DNA of 64,000 bases from Kurthia populi (lineage in GTDB: Bacteria; Bacillota; Bacilli; Bacillales_A; Planococcaceae). This document shows, one piece after another, positions 44,412 to 53,652 of the stretch. The DNA lies in assembly GCF_042686175.1 (NCBI RefSeq), contig NZ_JBHUOR010000003.1, positions 1 through 64,000 of the forward strand, read 5' to 3'. The first letter of the stretch is position 1; each line of letters opens with the position of its first letter. Made by a program: the position numbers and the translations under genes. The notes under the pieces are model-generated. The model worked only from the letters and a program-made list of their open reading frames with translations. It ran no database searches and was not told the DNA's origin.

Positions 44412-45902
44412 TTATTGGGGGAACCAACCAACTGGCGCTACATTTAGGCGAATATTAATTTGCTTCACTTCTTGGAATTCTTCTAAGCTATATTTTCCTA
44501 GGCTACGACCGATACCTGATTGCTTATAGCCCCCCCATGGTGCTTCCACGTAGGTCGGGTGATAATCATTGACCCAAGTAATGCCCGCCCGTACTTGTTT
44601 AATAACACGTAGTGCTTTCGCGCCGTCATTTGAGAACACTGCGCCTGCTAGACCGTAATCTGTGTCATTTGCTAAGCGAACCGCCTCTTCCTCAGTTGAG
44701 AATTTTTGAATTGTCACAACTGGACCAAAGATTTCCTCTCGTACAATCGTCATATCTTGTGTCACATCTGCAAAAACAGTTGGTGCTAAGAAGAAGCCTT
44801 CTTCTAGACCATTTTCTGTTAAGCGATGACCGCCCGTTAATAGCGTTGCACCTTCTTCTTTCCCTTTTTCAATATAGCCTAAAATAGAATTCATTTGTGC
44901 TTCACTGACAATAGCACCCATATGTGAATCCTTCGCAAGTCCTGGTCCTACCTTAATTTTTTCAGCACGCTCGACATAGCGCTTCACATAATCATCATAG
45001 ATAGTATCTTGTACTAAAATACGACTTCCTGATGAGCAAACTTGCCCTGAGCCAACGAAAATCCCAAATAAACCGTAATCTACTGCCGTTTCAAAATCCG
45101 CATCTGCAAAAATAATATTCGGTGATTTCCCGCCTAGCTCTAGTGAGATTTTCTTTAAATTGCCTGCTGCTGCACGCATAATACCACGCCCAACCTCTGT
45201 ACTACCAGTAAATGACACCATATCGACATCATTGCTTTCTGAAATCGTTTGACCAATAATTGAGCCCTGACCGAGTACCATATTCGCTACACCTTCAGGT
45301 AAACCAACTTCATCAATAATTTCAAATAATTTAAAGGCGGTAACTGGTGTGATTTCAGCAGGCTTATAAACAATCGTATTCCCCGCCGCTAGTGCCGGTG
45401 CAATTTTCCATGCACTCATTAATAATGGGAAATTCCACGGAACAATTAAGCCCGCTACGCCAACTGGTTCCTTCACAACCATTGCTTGAACATCATCTGG
45501 CACTGGATATGTTTCGCCGTCTGGGTGCAAGATAATGCCCGCATAATAGCGGAAGCACGCAATCGTATCTTGAATATCCCCCTCGGCCTCGCCATATACT
45601 TTCCCGTTATCCATTGTTTCTAGTGTCACAAATTCTTCGAAACTCTCTTCGATTTTGTTTGCGATTTTATGTAAAATCGCAGCGCGCTCCTGTGCCGTTG
45701 TTTTTGCCCATTCCCCGTTATCAAATGCCGTACGTGCTGCTGTAATCGCTTGTTCTGTCTGATTCTTTGTCATACGTGGGGCAATTGCAATCACTTGTTG
45801 CGTCGCTGGATTAATAATATCCACCGTGTTATCCGCCGTTACCCATTTGCCGTTAATATAGCTCTTTAATTCTAGTACCTGTGTATTTGTTAATGTTGTC
45901 AT
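44412..45902 (-). CDS. NAD-dependent aldehyde dehydrogenase
   Basis: 496 residues of the betaine-aldehyde dehydrogenase type. Catalytic Glu in SLELGGKSPN (near 262) and Cys in GSGQVCSSGSR (near 296); Rossmann GSTEVGRGI (near 240); NFPLLMSAWKIAPALAAGNT near 163. Last gene of the permease/N-demethylase operon, 11 bp behind the reductase. It could oxidise the formaldehyde released by demethylation or, more typical of the family, an amino-aldehyde formed later. Confidence 0.92.
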   Translation of the reverse strand: MTTLTNTQVLELKSYINGKWVTADNTVDIINPATQQVIAIAPRMTKNQTEQAITAARTAFDNGEWAKTTAQERAAILHKIANKIEESFEEFVTLETMDNGKVYGEAEGDIQDTIACFRYYAGIILHPDGETYPVPDDVQAMVVKEPVGVAGLIVPWNFPLLMSAWKIAPALAAGNTIVYKPAEITPVTAFKLFEIIDEVGLPEGVANMVLGQGSIIGQTISESNDVDMVSFTGSTEVGRGIMRAAAGNLKKISLELGGKSPNIIFADADFETAVDYGLFGIFVGSGQVCSSGSRILVQDTIYDDYVKRYVERAEKIKVGPGLAKDSHMGAIVSEAQMNSILGYIEKGKEEGATLLTGGHRLTENGLEEGFFLAPTVFADVTQDMTIVREEIFGPVVTIQKFSTEEEAVRLANDTDYGLAGAVFSNDGAKALRVIKQVRAGITWVNDYHPTYVEAPWGGYKQSGIGRSLGKYSLEEFQEVKQINIRLNVAPVGWFPQ

Positions 45903-45913
45903 TGTGATTCCCC

Positions 45914-46882
45914 CTATAGTTTCAGTGATAGTTTTTGTTCTTTAGCACGTGAACAGCAAGTTAAAATACTTTTACGTTTTGCTTTATTTTCATTCGATAA
46001 AAAATGATCGCGGTGATCCACTTCTCCGTCTACTACTTCAACTTCACAACTGCCACAGCCACCGATTTTACAAGCAAATGGGGCATTAATGCCTTCGCGT
46101 AGTAACGCATCTAGTAACGTTTCCTCCGCTTGTACCTCAATCTCCTTTTGACTATCGGTTAATGCGACGGTAAAGGCATTGCGCTCTCTCGTGTCCTGCC
46201 CTGTTGAAAACAGCTCAAAATGCACAGCCTTTTCAGGATAGCCATAAGCAAGAGCTGCATCACGGAATTCCTCGACCATTGCGACAGGGCCACAGAAATA
46301 TACATGCGTGCCAATACGATGCTCCTTCATTACTTCCGTACAAAGTCGGTTTGGCTCCTCAACTCGTGAAAAATAAAACTTTACCTTATCGCCGTAGCGC
46401 TTCTGTAGCTCCTCATAAAAAGCACATTCTTCTGGTGTACGTGCAGCATAATGTAGCTCAAACGTTTGGTCGAATTGAATATCCTCCATCATCGCTAAAA
46501 ATGGTGTAATCCCAATTCCAGAGGCATAAAATGCGTGATTTTTCGCAAAAGGGTTTAGCGCGAAATAATTTCGTGGGAATGTCACCTCTAGCTCGTCATC
46601 TACTGCCATGCATTCATGCCAGTAAACAGAGCCGCCACGTGAATTCGTATCCTTACTAATCGCAATTTCATAGTATGCACGATTTTGAGGATGGCTCACA
46701 AGGGAATATTCACGCTCGATTTGCGTACCGTCTGTTGTTGTGATAAATGTTTTTAAATGAGAACCCCCAGTGAATGCTGGAAGTTTATCATCCACTGTCG
46801 GAGCTAATGTAAAGCGTTTAACAGTTGGCGACTCCTCTACAATTTGTGTAATCTTCACAGGAATATTTCCAGCTAATCTCAT
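45914..46882 (-). CDS. flavin/[2Fe-2S] reductase subunit of N-demethylase
   Basis: About 322 residues from ATG 46882 with AGGAGG; the frame to 46984 overlaps the preceding gene. FMN/FAD domain (YSLVSHP near 67), NAD(P) domain (YASGIGITPFLAMMED near 115) and a C-terminal plant-type ferredoxin with CKIGGCGSCEVEVVDGEV...TCC, the four cysteines of a 2Fe-2S cluster. Same plan as phthalate-dioxygenase reductase and the DmmB/HODM beta subunit. It carries electrons to the heme subunit. Confidence 0.9.
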   Translation of the reverse strand: MRLAGNIPVKITQIVEESPTVKRFTLAPTVDDKLPAFTGGSHLKTFITTTDGTQIEREYSLVSHPQNRAYYEIAISKDTNSRGGSVYWHECMAVDDELEVTFPRNYFALNPFAKNHAFYASGIGITPFLAMMEDIQFDQTFELHYAARTPEECAFYEELQKRYGDKVKFYFSRVEEPNRLCTEVMKEHRIGTHVYFCGPVAMVEEFRDAALAYGYPEKAVHFELFSTGQDTRERNAFTVALTDSQKEIEVQAEETLLDALLREGINAPFACKIGGCGSCEVEVVDGEVDHRDHFLSNENKAKRKSILTCCSRAKEQKLSLKL

Positions 46883-46893
46883 ACAAATTCCTC

Positions 46894-47379
46894 CTATGCT
46901 TCTGGTATAAATGGATAGCCAATATAGCCTTGGCGTACTTTTGAATAAAATGGACCTACCTCTAGATGCGCACCACATGCACACTGTACGTTCACCGCTT
47001 CTTTTAAAATCTCACTCGATGTAAAGCATTTCATACAGTAAATATATTTTTTTACATCATCCCGAAGTTGAACCTGAATTTCAGCTTCAGAAACGCCTTC
47101 TTCAACGGCTGTTGTGAAAATAGTCGTGGCTTCGTCCCAGTTGGCGACAACATAAAAATGTGTACCCATTTTCTGCGCTACAATAAAGGCACGTGCCTGC
47201 TCCGCATCCTTAAAGACATGGACGTCATGCGGTGTATCATATAATTTTTCAATTAATGCACTTACTGCGCTATGCTGTGCCTGATCAGTAATAATCGCCG
47301 CTTTTTTAAAATAAGCATTCGGCACTAACTGCGTGGTTAATGCAGGGGATGCGTCAAATAATACTGGACTGTTGTACAT
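46894..47379 (-). CDS. DmmA-like small subunit of N-demethylase
   Basis: 161 residues, a Rossmann-like first half (KKAAIITDQAQHSAVSALIEKL; THFYVVANWDEATTIFTTA) and a zinc-ribbon-like end with CMKC (near 125) and CAC (near 145). This matches the DmmA/HODM gamma type that links reductase and heme subunit. It starts one base after the alpha gene stops. Role taken from the family. Confidence 0.82.
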   Translation of the reverse strand: MYNSPVLFDASPALTTQLVPNAYFKKAAIITDQAQHSAVSALIEKLYDTPHDVHVFKDAEQARAFIVAQKMGTHFYVVANWDEATTIFTTAVEEGVSEAEIQVQLRDDVKKYIYCMKCFTSSEILKEAVNVQCACGAHLEVGPFYSKVRQGYIGYPFIPEA

Positions 47380-47380
47380 A

Positions 47381-48367
47381 CTATGCGCCCCCTTGTGCCT
47401 TTAACTTTTCATCTTCTCGGCGCAAAAATTCAACTGATTGTGGTAAAAATGGTGCAATTCCTTTATATTCAGCCATTGGTTCAGGAATATCTTGTAGCAC
47501 GCTATACGTTAAATCAAACCATTCTTGGCGTAGCTTTAAATCTTCGAGTGGTAAGAACTGTGTATTTAACACGAAAAGAATGGCATTACTACGTGGCATA
47601 CGGTAAAATTTTTGCTCCTCTACGCGTAACCGTACAAGTTTACCAGCATTTTCAGCAGTTACGAGCTTACGTTGAGGCTCCCATACATCCATCGTTTCGT
47701 AGTTTACATCCCAGCGATCCGCCATCAAGTTCCAGTTAATACGCGTCCATGGCTCCCCCGGGTTAATCCCTAAAAGAAAGCGGCGAATACGGTCTACTAA
47801 ATCATCGCCGTTACGTGATACAAACGGGACAGGGCCATGAATTTCATTAAATGACATGCCCGTATTCCAATGTGCTGAGAAAAGCGCCGCATACGATACT
47901 TGCCCAACCTCTAAATAATAGTTGTCATCACGGTGTACCATCAATACGAAATCCTGGTGGAAGTGACGCCCCGCAAAGTCATACGGCTCATACGGTAATG
48001 TCGAGGCATCCCCAAAGGTAAACGTTTGTTGCTCGTCTAAAATATTATTTTTAAACGTCCACTCATCGCCGTCCTTGTGTAGCTCAAAATGCTGTGGATA
48101 CTTCTGAATCGCCATTTCAAAAACCATCTCCAAAAACTCCCACTGCATTTCCATCGTATGCGGGAATGATTGATAGCGTACTTCTGGCTGCTCATCTAAC
48201 AGACGGCGTTTGGCGCGCACTTGCATTTCATATTCAGGTGTAATCGTCACGAGGTTAACATCCTCTAGCTTGCGTAAATCATTTGAGTAACGATAATTAT
48301 CCGAGCGGAATGGAAATGGAAATGTATCTAAATCTGTTGTTTTAAAATCTAAGTTTTGTGTGAACAT
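47381..48367 (-). CDS. heme-dependent oxidative N-demethylase alpha subunit (DUF3445)
   Basis: 328 residues of the DUF3445 family. Members characterised as HODM or DmmD carry heme b in a PAS-like fold and, with the reductase subunits, remove N-methyl groups of amines as formaldehyde using O2 and NAD(P)H. HQDFVLMVHRDDNYYLEVGQV (near 135-157), NTGMSFNEIHGPVP (near 168) and the WTRINWNLM stretch (near 203) are typical. It is coupled to the DmmA-like and reductase genes and preceded by an NCS1 permease. The methylated substrate is unknown; linkage to hyuAB suggests a cyclic amide or its product. Confidence 0.87.
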   Translation of the reverse strand: MFTQNLDFKTTDLDTFPFPFRSDNYRYSNDLRKLEDVNLVTITPEYEMQVRAKRRLLDEQPEVRYQSFPHTMEMQWEFLEMVFEMAIQKYPQHFELHKDGDEWTFKNNILDEQQTFTFGDASTLPYEPYDFAGRHFHQDFVLMVHRDDNYYLEVGQVSYAALFSAHWNTGMSFNEIHGPVPFVSRNGDDLVDRIRRFLLGINPGEPWTRINWNLMADRWDVNYETMDVWEPQRKLVTAENAGKLVRLRVEEQKFYRMPRSNAILFVLNTQFLPLEDLKLRQEWFDLTYSVLQDIPEPMAEYKGIAPFLPQSVEFLRREDEKLKAQGGA

Positions 48368-48379
48368 ATAAAATTCCTC

Positions 48380-49822
48380 CTAATTATGAATTTCATCCGA
48401 TTGATGTTGAATGACATATTGTTTAAACGTTTGATTACTAGCAGCTACACGGTCTACCTCGAAGCGGAAGACAAATTTCGCACATATTATATAAACGATG
48501 CACGATAAGAAGAACGTTGGCACTCCTGCTGAAATTTTTAAAAATAAGCTATGCGCTTCTAATGTGACGGGGTTGTAGATACCCCAGTAGAAAAAGTAAG
48601 CGACAAGTAGCGCAACGAGTGCCGATGGATTAAAGCCAAACCAATAGCGGTAGGCACCTTTTGTGTTATACAAGTCGCGCATCGAAATATTTTGGCGTTT
48701 AATAAAGAAGTAATCGGCAATTAAAATACCGCCTAAGCTCGCCATCGAGAACGAAATCACCGACATAAAAATATTAAAGGCGTCGTAGAAAGAAGAGCTT
48801 AGCAATAAAAACACGGTCGGTAGCATCATCGACACCGCTAGAATCCATGAGCTTTTTGAAAACATCGTTTTAAAGCTAATCGCAAAGGAATACATTAAGA
48901 ATAATGTTGCGCCTAAATTGGCAACCGTTAGTAGTAATAGCCCGACAATCGCAAATTTACTGCCCATTACAGCATTCATCCAGTCACCTGGATAAAGGGA
49001 GCCAGATACTAAAGCAGCGAGTGCGCCCGCAATTGCTGCTACAACGACAATAACACCGTAGCTATAAAAGCTTGCGCTGTAAGCAGCCTTTGTCGATTTA
49101 GCTAGACGGCTATATTGCCCTAAATACGGTAGCCACGAAAAACCTAGTGCAATATTGATTTCAAGAGCAGTCATAAAGGAACGCTGATGATTTTCAAATG
49201 CCCCAACTGGTGATAATTTACTAAGTGCTGGGATATGATCAGAAAACATAATTGCCACAATCAAGCCGATTAAAAAAAGGAAAAATGCCGGAACCGCTAC
49301 TAAATTAAAAATTCGAATGGCTCCTGGTCCCCTAAAGACAATGAAAAGTGCGATGAAAAATAACATAATCGCAAAAATGGAGGTTCCGGTCGTTCCTGTT
49401 AGGCTACTTGGTAGTGACAAGAGGCTGCTCGCTGTCGCCATGGCTTCTCCTGCCATAAATAAAGCAACTGCACTATAACCGAGTGATAATAAATAAAATA
49501 AAACGAAGAATGCAACCCCGCCGTTATAACCGAGTGCACTCCGAAAGCCCACAAAGGTATCCACACCGTATTTAGCAAAATAAATCGCGACTGGTGCGAT
49601 TAAAAACATCGGGAACGCATTACCAAAAATAACCGCGACCATCGAATCTTTCGTCTCCAACATATTTCCTGCGTAGGCTCCTGTTAAGAGACCAAAAGCA
49701 GATAACCCGATAACGGTTTGCACGAGTAATAAATCAAAAAAGGTCATTTTGCGATCTTTCGTAGCTGTCGGCAAATAGGCAAAGGCAATATCTGAATTAA
49801 CATTTGATTTCGTTTTAGACAT
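48380..49822 (-). CDS. NCS1-family permease (cytosine/hydantoin type)
   Basis: 480 residues with 12 hydrophobic spans. NCS1 features include the first-helix segment LLLVQTVIGLSAFGLLTGAYAG and the ADYFFIKRQNISMRDLYNTKGAYRYWFGFNP end region in pieces (near 370-400). NCS1 carriers bring in cytosine, allantoin, hydantoins or purines with Na+ or H+. Second gene of the operon, 24 bp behind a small membrane protein and 12 bp before the alpha subunit; it probably imports the N-methylated substrate. Confidence 0.88.
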   Translation of the reverse strand: MSKTKSNVNSDIAFAYLPTATKDRKMTFFDLLLVQTVIGLSAFGLLTGAYAGNMLETKDSMVAVIFGNAFPMFLIAPVAIYFAKYGVDTFVGFRSALGYNGGVAFFVLFYLLSLGYSAVALFMAGEAMATASSLLSLPSSLTGTTGTSIFAIMLFFIALFIVFRGPGAIRIFNLVAVPAFFLFLIGLIVAIMFSDHIPALSKLSPVGAFENHQRSFMTALEINIALGFSWLPYLGQYSRLAKSTKAAYSASFYSYGVIVVVAAIAGALAALVSGSLYPGDWMNAVMGSKFAIVGLLLLTVANLGATLFLMYSFAISFKTMFSKSSWILAVSMMLPTVFLLLSSSFYDAFNIFMSVISFSMASLGGILIADYFFIKRQNISMRDLYNTKGAYRYWFGFNPSALVALLVAYFFYWGIYNPVTLEAHSLFLKISAGVPTFFLSCIVYIICAKFVFRFEVDRVAASNQTFKQYVIQHQSDEIHN

Positions 49823-49846
49823 ATTCTGTTTCTCCTTTACATAAGC

Positions 49847-50065
49847 TTATAGCGTAAAAGCAATGATTGTGATGACTGCCATTACCACGCTGACACCTAA
49901 AAAATCTTTCAGTTTAACTTTTGTATTTTTTTCAATAAAATCCTTTTCGAACTGTTCAATTCGTTTCTCTAAATTTTCGTACATCCCTCGTACAAAGGGT
50001 TCTTCTGATCTCAATTCTTTTTCATAGCTTTTTTCATATTGTGTAAAAGTGATTGGTTTTTCCAT
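49847..50065 (-). CDS. small single-span membrane protein, first gene of operon
   Basis: 72 residues from ATG 50065, which has GAGGGGG 7 bases before. The longer frame (ATG 50107) begins inside the sigma-54 promoter and cannot be made from that transcript. Charged helical N-terminus (EKRIEQFEKDFIEKNTKVKLKD) and one C-terminal span (FLGVSVVMAVITIIAFTL). Such short proteins often accompany carriers, and it may be an accessory of the NCS1 permease. No known family. Confidence 0.7.
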   Translation of the reverse strand: MEKPITFTQYEKSYEKELRSEEPFVRGMYENLEKRIEQFEKDFIEKNTKVKLKDFLGVSVVMAVITIIAFTL

Positions 50066-50089
50066 ATTCATTCCCCCTCGATATGTATA

Positions 50090-50108
50090 ATGCAAGAACC
50101 ATGCCAAG
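50090..50108 (-). promoter_or_regulatory. sigma-54 promoter of permease/N-demethylase operon
   Basis: Minus strand TTGGCATGGTTCTTGCAT with GG (50105-50104), 10 bases, GC (50093-50092). It differs from the hyuAB promoter only in the middle of the spacer. The expected start, about 50080, leaves a 15-base leader containing the ribosome site. Confidence 0.88.
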
Positions 50109-50159
50109 AATAAATTGTTTGATTTTTCTGGTTTTTCTTATAAAATCAGTAGGAGTGTC

Positions 50160-50193
50160 TTTCATTTATGAAATTATTTATTCATAAATGAAA
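50160..50193. promoter_or_regulatory. paired palindromic activator sites before sigma-54 regulator
   Basis: TTTCATTTATGAAA (50160-50173) and ATTCATAAATGAAA (50180-50193), centres 20 bp apart, about 87 and 107 bp upstream of the expected minus-strand start. Same core (TTCATWWATGAA) as at 4257-4302. They also precede the activator gene itself, so autoregulation is possible. Confidence 0.75.
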
Positions 50194-50220
50194 TTAATCG
50201 ACTTTGAGGGGGATATCTTC

Positions 50221-52014
50221 ATGAATCAATTCACCGTACTACGTCAAATGTTTGATGTATCAATGGTCATCGAACAACATGGCGCAATAATGCAGGCCTT
50301 TTCAACAAATACATCTTTTTTAGAAAATGTGGAACGATTTCAGCATTTTACAGATTATGAGCAAGCAACCTTTCAAACCTCCATTTTTCAAAAGCTACAA
50401 CCACATGTAGAAAAGCAAACATTTTTGCAAGTCACTTGGAATAACCGGCGTGTACTAACGTATGTGATTGCTTCTGACAATCAGTACATTATTGCCTACA
50501 ATATTTTAAAAAAAGAGAATGCAAAAAAAGAGGCACTTGCCTCATTAAATAGTGAATTCATTATTAAAAGTGATGCGATGAAAGAGGTGTTGTCAAAAGT
50601 ATTAAAATCCGCTCAGGCTTCTGGAACAACACTGTTACTCGGAGAATCAGGTGTGGGGAAGGAAGTTGCAGCACGCACAATACATAAATCAGGACCTCGT
50701 AAAGATCAGCCCTTTATTGCGATTAACTGCGGAGCTTTGCCAGAAACACTTATTGAAAGTGAATTATTCGGCTATGTCGCCGGTGCCTTTACAGATGCCC
50801 ATAAATCAGGAAAAATCGGCAAGTTTCGAGAAGCTAATCATGGCGTTATTTTTTTGGATGAAGTAGGTGAACTGCCTTTAACAATGCAAGTAAAGCTTTT
50901 ACGTGTGCTACAAGAACGAATCGTTACACCGATTGGCTCCTCTAAAGAATATAAAATTGATGTCCAAATTATTGCTGCAACGAATAAATCACTTATTCAA
51001 ATGGTCGAGGATGGTACATTTCGCGAGGATTTATTTTATCGTTTAAATATTATTCCGATTGTCATTCCACCTCTGCGCCATCGTATTGAAGAAATTCCGG
51101 AACTAATTACGCATTTTAATGCACGGTACAATGAAAAATATCACTTTTCAAAATATTTTTCTACAGAAGCTATAGATTTTTTAAGCCTCCAGGAATGGCC
51201 AGGAAATGTGCGTGAGCTTGAAAACTTTGTTGAGCGAGCGATTATTTTAGCAGATGAACCTCTCATTTCAATTCAAACAGCACAAGAATTTTTAAATGTT
51301 TCAAAAAATAAGTCTTCTCATAAGGATTTTTCACTTCATACACTGATGCCACTGCAAGAAGCACAGGAATTAGTCGAGGAACAGTTGATTTCAATGGCTA
51401 TGGAGCAATACAATTCATTAAAGTTAGCATCGAAGGTATTAGGCATTAGTCAGCCGACAATGAGTCGAAAATACAAAAAAATTAAAGAAGCACAAGCTAA
51501 GCAGGATACGGGCTTTAGCACGCGTATTATTTTAGAAAAGGAGCTCGATAAACGGCTACGCGCGACCGCTGTTGTCACATCAATTGGTATTTTACCGATT
51601 GATTTAGAAAGGGCTATTGCACATTTAGGGGATGATACTTTTTTAGCACCCGTATCCGAGCAATTGACACAAGTTTATATGAAGGAAGTTGGCGTACAGT
51701 GGGGCTTTATTTTTATTAAAAATAAAGCCGGTCAAATCGTCAATTTAACTGCAAGTGAGGATTTTATTATTCCAAATGGTGTCGTCTATATTGGTAGCGA
51801 GGTTATTTTACAAACGATTGAGCAAGCCTATAATGGCATTATTAGTGTGACACCGATTTATATGGATGAGTACGGCGAATGGAAGACATGCTGTGCGCCT
51901 TTATATGACACGAAAGGCCAAATTATCGCTATTCTTGGCTTCGATTATGCCAAAGATTACGTCGAATCAGAATTAATTAAGCTAAGCAAATCATTAAATA
52001 TTCAGCTGTCTTAA
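50221..52014 (+). CDS. sigma-54-dependent activator with C-terminal sensor domain
   Basis: About 597 residues from ATG 50221 with GAGGGGG; the upstream ATG at 50188 lies inside a palindrome and has no site. Order: N-terminal domain (1-105), AAA+ domain with GESGVGKE (near 143), loop GAFTDA in place of GAFTGA, HGVIFLDEVGELP, GNVRELENFVERA; Fis-like helix-turn-helix (LASKVLGISQPTMSRKYKKI near 400); then about 170 more residues (WGFIFIKNKAGQIVNLTAS; GEWKTCCAPLYDTKGQIIAILGFDY) that look like a PAS/Cache-type sensor. A sensor behind the DNA-binding domain is unusual. Divergent from the operon it most likely activates. Confidence 0.88.
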   Translation: MNQFTVLRQMFDVSMVIEQHGAIMQAFSTNTSFLENVERFQHFTDYEQATFQTSIFQKLQPHVEKQTFLQVTWNNRRVLTYVIASDNQYIIAYNILKKENAKKEALASLNSEFIIKSDAMKEVLSKVLKSAQASGTTLLLGESGVGKEVAARTIHKSGPRKDQPFIAINCGALPETLIESELFGYVAGAFTDAHKSGKIGKFREANHGVIFLDEVGELPLTMQVKLLRVLQERIVTPIGSSKEYKIDVQIIAATNKSLIQMVEDGTFREDLFYRLNIIPIVIPPLRHRIEEIPELITHFNARYNEKYHFSKYFSTEAIDFLSLQEWPGNVRELENFVERAIILADEPLISIQTAQEFLNVSKNKSSHKDFSLHTLMPLQEAQELVEEQLISMAMEQYNSLKLASKVLGISQPTMSRKYKKIKEAQAKQDTGFSTRIILEKELDKRLRATAVVTSIGILPIDLERAIAHLGDDTFLAPVSEQLTQVYMKEVGVQWGFIFIKNKAGQIVNLTASEDFIIPNGVVYIGSEVILQTIEQAYNGIISVTPIYMDEYGEWKTCCAPLYDTKGQIIAILGFDYAKDYVESELIKLSKSLNIQLS

Positions 52015-52058
52015 AAAGAAGGTACCTTCTATAACCAGGAGGTATCTTCTTTTTTAAT
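52014..52058. terminator. terminator after sigma-54 activator
   Basis: AAAAAGAAGGTACCT and AGGTATCTTCTTTTTT form a hairpin with A and T runs on both sides. Confidence 0.85.
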
Positions 52059-52110
52059 TTTAGACAAATTTAAAAAGCAGCCCACTATATGGACTGCTCG
52101 GTTTTCATAA

Positions 52111-53637
52111 TTAAACTGGATTGACACCATGTTTTCGCTCTGTAAAAGATACATTTTTTGTTTTATATGCCGCAAGTCTTTGAACTAATGACTGACGAAG
52201 TTCATTCGGCTCAATGACATCATCAATAACGAGCTCTGATGCTAAGCGGTACACATCGATTTCCTCTTTGTATTCAGCCGTTTTTTGTGCAATGAAATCA
52301 GCTCGCTCATCTTCCGGCATTGCTTCAATTTTATTAGCATATACCGCATTAATTGCTGCTTCTGGCCCCATTACTGCGATTTGTGCCGTTGTTAGGGCAA
52401 TACAAGCATCTGGTTCAAATGCTGGACCAGCCATTGCATAAAGACCAGCACCATAAGCTTTGCGTACGATAACGGATAGCTTTGGCACCGTCGCCTCACT
52501 CATCGCAAAAATCATTTTAGCACCGTGACGAATAATGCCAAGCTTCTCTACTTGCGTACCTATCATAAAGCCAGGCACATCTGATAGGAAAATAAGCGGA
52601 ATATGGAAGGCATCGCATAAATTAATAAACTTCGCTGCCTTATCCGCTGAGTCATGGAATAATACGCCGCCCTTTGATTTTGGCTGATTGGCTAAAATTC
52701 CGACAGGCTGCCCATCAATACGCGCAAGGCCTGTAATGAGTTCTTTTGCGAAGAGCTTTTTAATCTCACAGAATGAGCCCTCGTCAATAACACGATCAAT
52801 TAAATGATACATATTAAATGCCGCATTTTGATTTTTCGGGATAATATCCTCTAATGTATCATCAAAGCTTTGTGGTAGCTTACTTTCTACTACATCAGGC
52901 TTTGTACGGAAGTTTTGCGGGAAGTACGTCAAATAACGGCGTGCGTAATCAATCGCTTCTTCTTCCGTTTTCGCTAAAACATCGCCACATCCAGAAACCG
53001 AGCAATGCATTTTCGCGCCACCCATCGTTTCTAAATCGACTTTTTCACCAATTACTTTCTCTGCCATACGTGGTGACCCTAAATACATCGACGCATTGCC
53101 CTGTACCATAACCACAATGTCACAAAACGCCGGAATATAGGCGCCACCCGCTGCTGATGGGCCGAATAATAAACAGATTTGTGGAATACGTCCAGATAAC
53201 TTCACTTGATTATAAAAAATACGTCCGGCACCACGGCGACCTGGGAACATTTCAATTTGGTCTGTAATACGCGCTCCTGCTGAATCGACTAAGTACAGCA
53301 TCGGTACTTCTAATTTTTCCGCTGTTTCTTGAATGCGAATGATTTTTTCGACCGTACGTTTTCCCCAAGAACCCGCCTTGATTGTCGAATCATTTGCCAT
53401 CACACAAACTGTGCGTCCATTAATTTTTCCGATACCTGTTACAACGCCATCTGCCGGTAGGTCCCCCGCCATAATGTTGGCAAAGGCGCCGTCCTCAACA
53501 AATACATCATCATCAAATAGGCGCTTTAAGCGATCGCGTACGAATAATTTCCCTTGCGCCGCATTTTTTTCATGATACTTCGGCGCACCCCCTGCTGCAA
53601 TTTCCTCTTTATATTCACGATATGATTTCTCCATCAT
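52111..53637 (-). CDS. yngE: acyl-CoA carboxylase carboxyltransferase subunit (YngE/MccB type)
   Basis: 508 residues. Two crotonase-like halves: GKINGRTVCVMANDSTIKAGSW near 70-90, LVDSAGARI near 115, FGPSAAGGAYIPAFCDIVVMV near 156, and LSDVPGFMIGTQVEKLGI near 352. It moves CO2 from biotin to an acyl-CoA, here very probably 3-methylcrotonyl-CoA, because isovaleryl-CoA dehydrogenase, hydratase and HMG-CoA lyase are in the same operon. Last gene of the operon. GGAGG before ATG. Confidence 0.92.
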   Translation of the reverse strand: MMEKSYREYKEEIAAGGAPKYHEKNAAQGKLFVRDRLKRLFDDDVFVEDGAFANIMAGDLPADGVVTGIGKINGRTVCVMANDSTIKAGSWGKRTVEKIIRIQETAEKLEVPMLYLVDSAGARITDQIEMFPGRRGAGRIFYNQVKLSGRIPQICLLFGPSAAGGAYIPAFCDIVVMVQGNASMYLGSPRMAEKVIGEKVDLETMGGAKMHCSVSGCGDVLAKTEEEAIDYARRYLTYFPQNFRTKPDVVESKLPQSFDDTLEDIIPKNQNAAFNMYHLIDRVIDEGSFCEIKKLFAKELITGLARIDGQPVGILANQPKSKGGVLFHDSADKAAKFINLCDAFHIPLIFLSDVPGFMIGTQVEKLGIIRHGAKMIFAMSEATVPKLSVIVRKAYGAGLYAMAGPAFEPDACIALTTAQIAVMGPEAAINAVYANKIEAMPEDERADFIAQKTAEYKEEIDVYRLASELVIDDVIEPNELRQSLVQRLAAYKTKNVSFTERKHGVNPV

Positions 53638-53652
53638 CTCTCGTTCCTCCCT

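Noticed and set aside
50188..50220. Upstream ATG of the sigma-54 activator
   Set aside because: It lies inside a palindromic site and has no ribosome site, while ATG 50221 has GAGGGGG.
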